Below the pieces are notes generated by a model. The model had not been told where the DNA came from, made no database searches, and was given only the letters and a program-made list of their open reading frames with translations. DNA of 64,000 nt from assembly GCA_015956445.1 (NCBI GenBank), contig WIUZ02000026.1, positions 248,001 to 312,000 of the forward strand, given 5' to 3'. The position numbers and the translations under genes were made by a program. This document shows positions 58,942 to 64,000 of this stretch, piece after piece; the stretch's first letter is position 1, and each line of letters starts with the position of its first letter. The DNA is from Thelephora terrestris. Its lineage: Eukaryota > Basidiomycota > Agaricomycetes > Thelephorales > Thelephoraceae.

Positions 58942-60845
58942 CGGATAACACCCCGGTCAATGTCGTTGCAAACATCTCTGCCTTGGCAACGGTTGCCCGG
59001 CTTTCAACAACGCCCATCAGGGCTGTACGCCATCACGACCTCGGTGAGTCAGCTCACACATCTCAGGGTGTATCACCACCACACTCATAACCCACACAGC
59101 TGCCCCATATCAGCCCATATCCCAACAAGAGTCTTTGGCCTGCTCGGCCATGACGCAGTGTACATCTCCAATTTACCTCATACCGAAGATCACCCTGTTG
59201 AAGGTTCGTGCCCGCACCCTGTCGGATGGGATTCCGCGACTTTCCTACAGGAACGACCCACCGTACGTGTCATCAGCATTGGCTGATTTCCACGTTACTG
59301 ATGTGACCGCCAGGTGGAGCTTGCTGTACAACTTTTATGCGGATAGGCTGCTCGGCTTGACCGTGCTTCCGCCGCCCGTGCATCAGACTCGTGAGTTCTT
59401 TTGTGAACAGACAGTATTGCTTCGATTTTAACATTCGAACCACAGAGACGAAGTGGTATGCAGTTAGACTCAACCAGCACGGAATCAGGCTGGACAGCAG
59501 GTAATTCACCCCGCCCTATGCCTCACACAACGTCTAACCCCACTCATCACGACAGATCTTCTGACGCCACAACCGGTCTGCAATTCGAAAACCGGGCACT
59601 CTACATTGGTTCACATACAAGCCCCTTCAAACTGATCGGCAACTCTGGACAGGTGCCACCGGGACGGATTCGTCACTTCAAACAACCATGATCAGCCTCG
59701 TCAAGAAATACGTCACCTGTGGGATAAACAGGGGGCCGTTCGCAGACGAGTAAAACAGCGTGAACGGTCAGATGGCAACTTTTATGTGGCACACCGTCGT
59801 CGGTGGCCATTTCGCCCTCGTGAGTCTTTCTTGGCACCTTTCTTGTGTCGGTGCTGATCCATCTGATGCTGCGTTCTGCGAAGCTTGCCGTTCCTAATGT
59901 CATGCAGGGTTAGGTTACTGTGGGAATGGTACCAGCGGAAGCAATGGCGATGAGAGTGGTGCCGTAGCAGCTGCTGTCTCTCTGCCTCGTACCGTCGCTT
60001 TCACATCACTTGTAACGATTCTCTATACGCCGTCGCAAAGACTGAACACTAGGGATCGGCAGATTCTCTCGCCAAACCTGCGGATCAAACTGTCAAATGT
60101 GCTCCGGCACCTCAGATCCACAACCGCTCCCCAGAATCCCCCCACAAACGGGAAAAAGAACGGAGAGGGTGCCACTAATTCTAATTCAGTCGGTGCTTTG
60201 TCTTGTGCCAATTGTGGTACGAGCGCTACTTCCTCGTGGCGAAGGGATGATGTTGGAAATAACTCTGTAACACGTGCGGTGAGCAATTGGTCCCCCAAAC
60301 TCTATCCTAATCTTTCCGAAATCTAATCCTGATTTTTCCCACCCTGTCCGTCCAATGTCACTCTCATCTTCAGGTATCTATAACGAGTTGCATGCCACGC
60401 ACCGTGCAAACTCTATGAAAAAGACCGTTATCAAACACTGGAAGCGTGTGCCGGCTGCCTCCGGGCTAGCGCTTATACCGATACCTCCCCTACCGCCAAC
60501 ACTCGTTTGACCAAACGGGCACCCGCCGAGGTCCTTGTTTCTCTTTCAAAAGCTTAGGAGCGTGCTTCCGGCGAAGGGAGAGCTGTCAATGATGACGAAG
60601 ATGAGGAGGAGGACGAGCCCAGAAGGAAGCGCGTCAAGTGAGGTGCCAGCGATAACACTCCCACTTATCTTGCTAGGCGAAGGAGCGCAAGGACCAAGCC
60701 TTCCACTCGTGAACCTACTCCCGAAAATAAGGATGACAAGGATGACGACGCTGACGCTGATAGTAAGAGGCAAAGGAAAGGGTCTCAGCGTGATATCTTC
60801 CTGGCAGAGAGCCGCGCGGGAAGTCTGTCCCTGCCCCAATGGTGA
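58942..60845 (+). pseudogene. GATA-type zinc-finger gene, apparently disrupted
   Basis: Resolved pieces: 58942-59043, 59100-59390, 59446-59500 and 59556 onward, joined in phase over about 55 nt introns. They give LSDGIPRLSYRNDPPYV, RWSLLYNFYADRLLGL, TKWYAVRLNQHGIRLDS and LQFENRALYIGSHTSPF. Further on, at 60204-60278 and 60374, is a GATA finger: CANCGTSATSSWRR ... CNTCG, then IYNELHATHRANSMKK (17-residue loop, HRxxSMK tail). GATA fingers bind DNA and regulate transcription. Within the finger one base is missing near 60262. The C-terminal acidic/basic region (NDDEDEEEDEPRRKRVK, then RRRSARTKPSTREP, stop at 60843) is in yet another frame and preceded by an in-frame TAG near 60555. Either a decayed gene or sequence errors. 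It may also be two genes. Confidence 0.6.
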
Positions 60846-61078
60846 TAAAATGCCTCCGTATGTAGCACTGTAGATTATACCCTATACTCGTAAACATGCG
60901 CGTGTGGCACGCCAGCAAACAAAAGTGAGCTAGAAATGGACTCGGACCGGATGATGTCACCCATTCTGATAAGGCGTCTTTTTTATCGGAGCGCCCATCA
61001 GATCGGGACAATCGACACGGCCCCGATCGTTTGCAGAGATAACGATTAACTTGCCACCCTGCCTCCATATCTCATCTG
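60846..61078. other. Short intergenic region, nothing recognised
   Basis: About 230 bp between the GATA-finger gene and the next start; no clear TATA box or repeat. Confidence 0.4.
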
Positions 61079-62211
61079 ATGACTTGCTCAACTCCCTGGG
61101 TCCCATCGCTAAACGGGAATATCCTACCCCCGTTTCAGGCACTCCAGGAGGTCGAGACTCAGAGACTCAAGCCAACTCCAGACGACCACCCGCCCTGGGC
61201 GCTCAGAACCCTGCGAACCCAGCTGTCAACCGTCCCTGAGGCTGTAGATACGGTATGGGAATCCGTGTTGGCGCTGTGGCGCCTCAAGTACCTGGAGGCT
61301 CACCTCAAGACTGCACCACAAGAGTTCATGGCTAGTTGGCAGTCATACGTGTCGGCCTGGTTGGTGCGTCCCCTAAAATATTTGCATCGGGAAAAATGAA
61401 CACACTTTGTGGCCCTCAGCATCGTCATCGGGACGTATGCCGATTATACAAGCTCGAGCCGTGCAAAGTCGTCACGGAATACGCTATGCACTTGGAAGGG
61501 GCCAAGTTGTTGAAACCTGGAACTAGTCGACTGTTCGAGGAGGAAGACACCCATGGGATCGACAACTCTCCCCCTGAGAGTACCCTCACAGGCAGCGAGA
61601 CGGGCCCGAAGGGGAAACAAGTCGATCGGAGCGCACTGTCCGTCTCCAGCACCAAGGTTAAAAAACCTGTAGCTCCTTCCAGAAAACGAGATCTGGCGAC
61701 ACGATCGCCGGAGAAGGTCGATCCAGCCTCAAAGCGAACGCGGATCTCCACCCGGTCAATGTCCAAGGCTATACCTGAGGATGAGGTGATTGGGAAAGGG
61801 GACATCATAGGACCTCCGGCACTGCCCCAAGACCCCAGGTCAAACAACCAGACACCAGCAACCCCTCTACCGACAACGAGGACAACAGCCACTAAGACAG
61901 GGGCACCCCAACCATCTCCGATACCTGCTGGACCAAGCCATGGAGTCCAGCTCACGCAAACCACCATCTGGTATGCCGACCTGGCCAAGTTCGACGAGCA
62001 GGCTTCGGATCCAACCCTCTCGGCGGTGGGGTTGGAGAATCTTCGTTCCGAAGCTCGGTCAATTCAGTTCAGGGAGAAGTCTGAGGCAGAGGGGATTATG
62101 ATGAAGATGAAGGATCGTCGGGCCATCTGGGAGGGGGTTCTGGCCAGGTTGAACAAGCGGATCTCAAAAGCAGGTGGTACAGTGCTTGTGGAGGCTATGA
62201 GGAATGAATAG
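61079..62211 (+). CDS. Unknown 358 aa protein, two exons, stop codon inside the 80 bp satellite
   Basis: Exons 61079-61363 and 61420-62211 (1077 nt); the intron is 56 nt, phase 0, joining YVSAWL to HRHRDVCRLYK. The N-terminal third is helical and Trp-rich (AVDTVWESVLALWRLKYLE). The middle is Pro/Ser/Thr-rich with basic clusters (APSRKRDLATRSPEK; ASKRTRIS) that could be nuclear signals. The C-terminal 80 residues form a likely coiled coil (ENLRSEARSIQFREKSEAEG; IWEGVLARLNKRISKAGG). The last three codons and stop (AATGAATAG) coincide with the satellite consensus GAAGTGAATAG, so the array starts within the gene's end. No family recognised. Confidence 0.75.
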
Positions 62212-64000
62212 AACAAAGCAAGTAGAACATAGCATTAAGGACTAGATGGCAACAATCAAGGAGTATGTAGATCTTATTGGGAATCGAACAGCACACACCA
62301 AGGAGAACGTAGCACCAAGGATTACATGGTGGTGATTAGAAAGTGAGCAGCCCTTACTGGGAACTTCATAGCATACGCCAAGGGGAAAGTAGCACCGGAG
62401 ACTACACGGCGATCACTAAGGGGCACGTAGCTCCAATTGGGAAGTGAATAGCACATGCAAAGGAGGACGTAGCACTGAGGATCACATGGTGATCATTCCA
62501 AAGTGTGTAGCTCTTATGGGGAAGTGAATAGCATACGCAAAGGAGGATGTAGCATCGAATATTACATGGCAACCATTAGACAGCATGTAGCTCTTATTGG
62601 GAATTTAATAGCACACAAAAAGGGGAACGTAGCACTGGGGATGACATCGTGATCAATAAAAAGTGTGTGGCTCGCATTGAGAACTGCATAGCACACGCCA
62701 AGGGGGGCACAGCACTGAGAATTACATAGCGATGATTAGAAAGTGAGTAGCTCTCATTGGAAATCCCATAGCACACACCAAGGGCAACGTAGCACCAAAT
62801 ATTACATGGTGACCATCAAGGAGTATGTAGCCCCTACTGGAAATTGTATAGCACATGCCAAGGGGGACGCAGCATTAAGGATTACATGACGATAATCAAG
62901 GGGTATGTAGCTCCCATTGGGAAGTGAATAGCACACGCAGAGGAGGACGTAGCACCGAGGATTACATGGTGATTATTTAAAGTGTGTAGCTCTTACAGGG
63001 AAGTGAACAGCATACGCCGAGGGGAAAACAGCACCGTATATTACACAGCAATCATTAGAAGGAGCGTAGCTCTTACTGTGAATCGAATAGCACACACCAA
63101 GGAGAACGTAGCACCGAATATTACACGGCGACCATCAAGGAGTATGTAGCCCCTACTGGAAATTGTATAGCACACGCCAAGGGGGATGCAGCATTAAGGA
63201 TTACATGACGATAATCAAGGGGTATGTAGCTCCCATTGGGAAGTGAATAGCACACGCAAAGGATGATGTAGCACTGAGGATCACATGGTGATCATTCCAA
63301 AGTGTGTAGCTCTTATGGGGAAGTGAATAGCGTACGCAAAGGAGGACGTAGCATCGAATATTACATGGCAACCATTAGACAGCATGTAGCTCTTATTGGG
63401 AATTTAATAGCACACACCAAGGGAGACGTAGCACTGGAGACTACATCGTGATCAATAAAAAGTGTGTGGCTCCCATTGGGAATTGCATAGCACATGCCAA
63501 GGGGAACGTAGCACTGAGGATTACACAGGGATCATTACAAAGAGTATAGCTCTTATTGGGAATTTGATAGCACATCCCATGGGCAGCGTAGCACCGGAGA
63601 CTACATGACATTCATCAAGGAGTATGTAGCTCCCATCAAAAAGCAAATAGCGCATGCCAAGGAGGATCCAGCACCGAAGATTACATGGCGGCGACCAAGG
63701 AGTATGTAGCTCCTACTGTGAGTTGTATAGCACACGCAAAGGTGGACCGTGGCACTCAGGATTACATAGCGTTCATTAAAAACAGTATAGCTCTTGTTGG
63801 GAATTGCATAGCACACGCCAAGGGCAATGTAGCACCGAATATGACAAGGCAATCGTTAGAAAGTGTGTAGCTCCCATCGAGAAGTGAATAGCGCACGCCA
63901 AAGGGGAGGTAGCACTGAGGACTAAACGGCAATCATTGAGGAGTATGTAGCACTCACTGCAAAGTCAATAGCACACGCCAAGAGAAGGTAGCACTGAAGA
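62203..64000 (+). repeat. 80 bp satellite, block 2 (about 22 units, continues past the window)
   Basis: Units are 80 bp (for example GAAGTGAATAGCA at 62441 and 62521) with the words GTAGCACTGAGGATTACATG, GTGTGTAGCTC and TTGGGAA. Two higher-order periods are visible: 62421-62720 resembles 63221-63520 (offset about 800 bp, ten units), and 62771-62990 resembles 63090-63310 (offset about 319 bp, four units). It is the same family as block 1 but more diverged. The array is cut by the end of the window. Confidence 0.93.

Noticed and set aside
59208-59250. 43 nt intron in the GATA-finger gene
   Set aside because: Phase would fit one upstream frame, but the retained sequence (RTLSDGIPRLSY) reads as coding and joins the previous exon in phase without it.

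Overview
The window looks like a transposon-rich, probably subtelomeric piece of a basidiomycete (Agaricomycete-type) genome. The reasons are split genes with very short introns (about 41-62 nt wherever they can be resolved), an intact KDZ-type transposase with a CxC2-like cysteine cluster, F-box/leucine-rich genes, an OrsD/RecQ-type helicase, and TTAGGG-like repeats. I cannot name the genus or species. All exon joins below were made by hand from splice signals, phase and protein continuity; no transcript data were available.

Layout, left part. 1-1.5 kb holds about three tandem copies of a ~420-480 bp CT-rich unit, with an inverted relative at 15.9-16.6 kb. 3.1-7.0 kb (minus) is a ten-exon KDZ transposase of 1139 aa. 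9.6-10.7 kb (minus) is a four-exon gene ending in a viroplasmin/RNase H1 N-terminal-like domain. 12.1-15.4 kb (plus) is a six-exon gene for a 1005 aa protein of unknown function. 15.5-19.4 kb is GA-rich repeat debris. 19.8-21.1 kb (plus) is a first F-box gene. It lies 51 bp from the TA target site of a 2.8 kb Tc1/mariner-like element (21114-23910) with good terminal inverted repeats and one apparent frameshift.

Middle part. 25-26.8 kb has the broken end of a second such element fused to what looks like an RBR E3 ligase remnant. 27.0-27.9 kb is a ~900 bp near-perfect foldback. 29.4-30.7 kb (plus) is a second F-box gene, flanked by inverted copies of a ~295 bp repeat. 33.6-36.1 kb is a 215 bp minisatellite sharing sequence with the foldback, followed by ACGCGT hairpins and a GC-rich palindrome. 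37.7-38.4 kb (minus) is the tail of a Plavaka-like transposase cut by the ~295 bp repeat. 39.9-40.2 kb is a CACTG-ended MITE, and 41.7-45.0 kb holds four diverged copies of a ~640-970 bp unit.

Right part. 45.3-51.4 kb (plus) is a large gene encoding C2H2/OrsD-like zinc fingers fused to a RecQ-like SF2 helicase. It is followed 240 bp later by thirteen 30 bp repeats carrying TTAGG blocks and then TTAGGG-like sequence: the arrangement of telomere-linked helicase genes. Beyond it, two blocks of an 80 bp satellite (52.3-53.1 kb and 62.2 kb to the window end) bracket a small gene island: a 1001 aa protein with a 4CXXC_R1-type zinc finger (minus), a 207 aa cysteine-cluster/acidic protein (minus), a decayed GATA-finger gene (plus) and a 358 aa unknown protein (plus) whose stop codon lies in the satellite.

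Most single-copy host genes appear to be unknowns or fast-evolving families (F-box, OrsD-helicase), and most of the rest is mobile or tandem DNA. I see no metabolic operon-like cluster, rRNA, tRNA or CRISPR.
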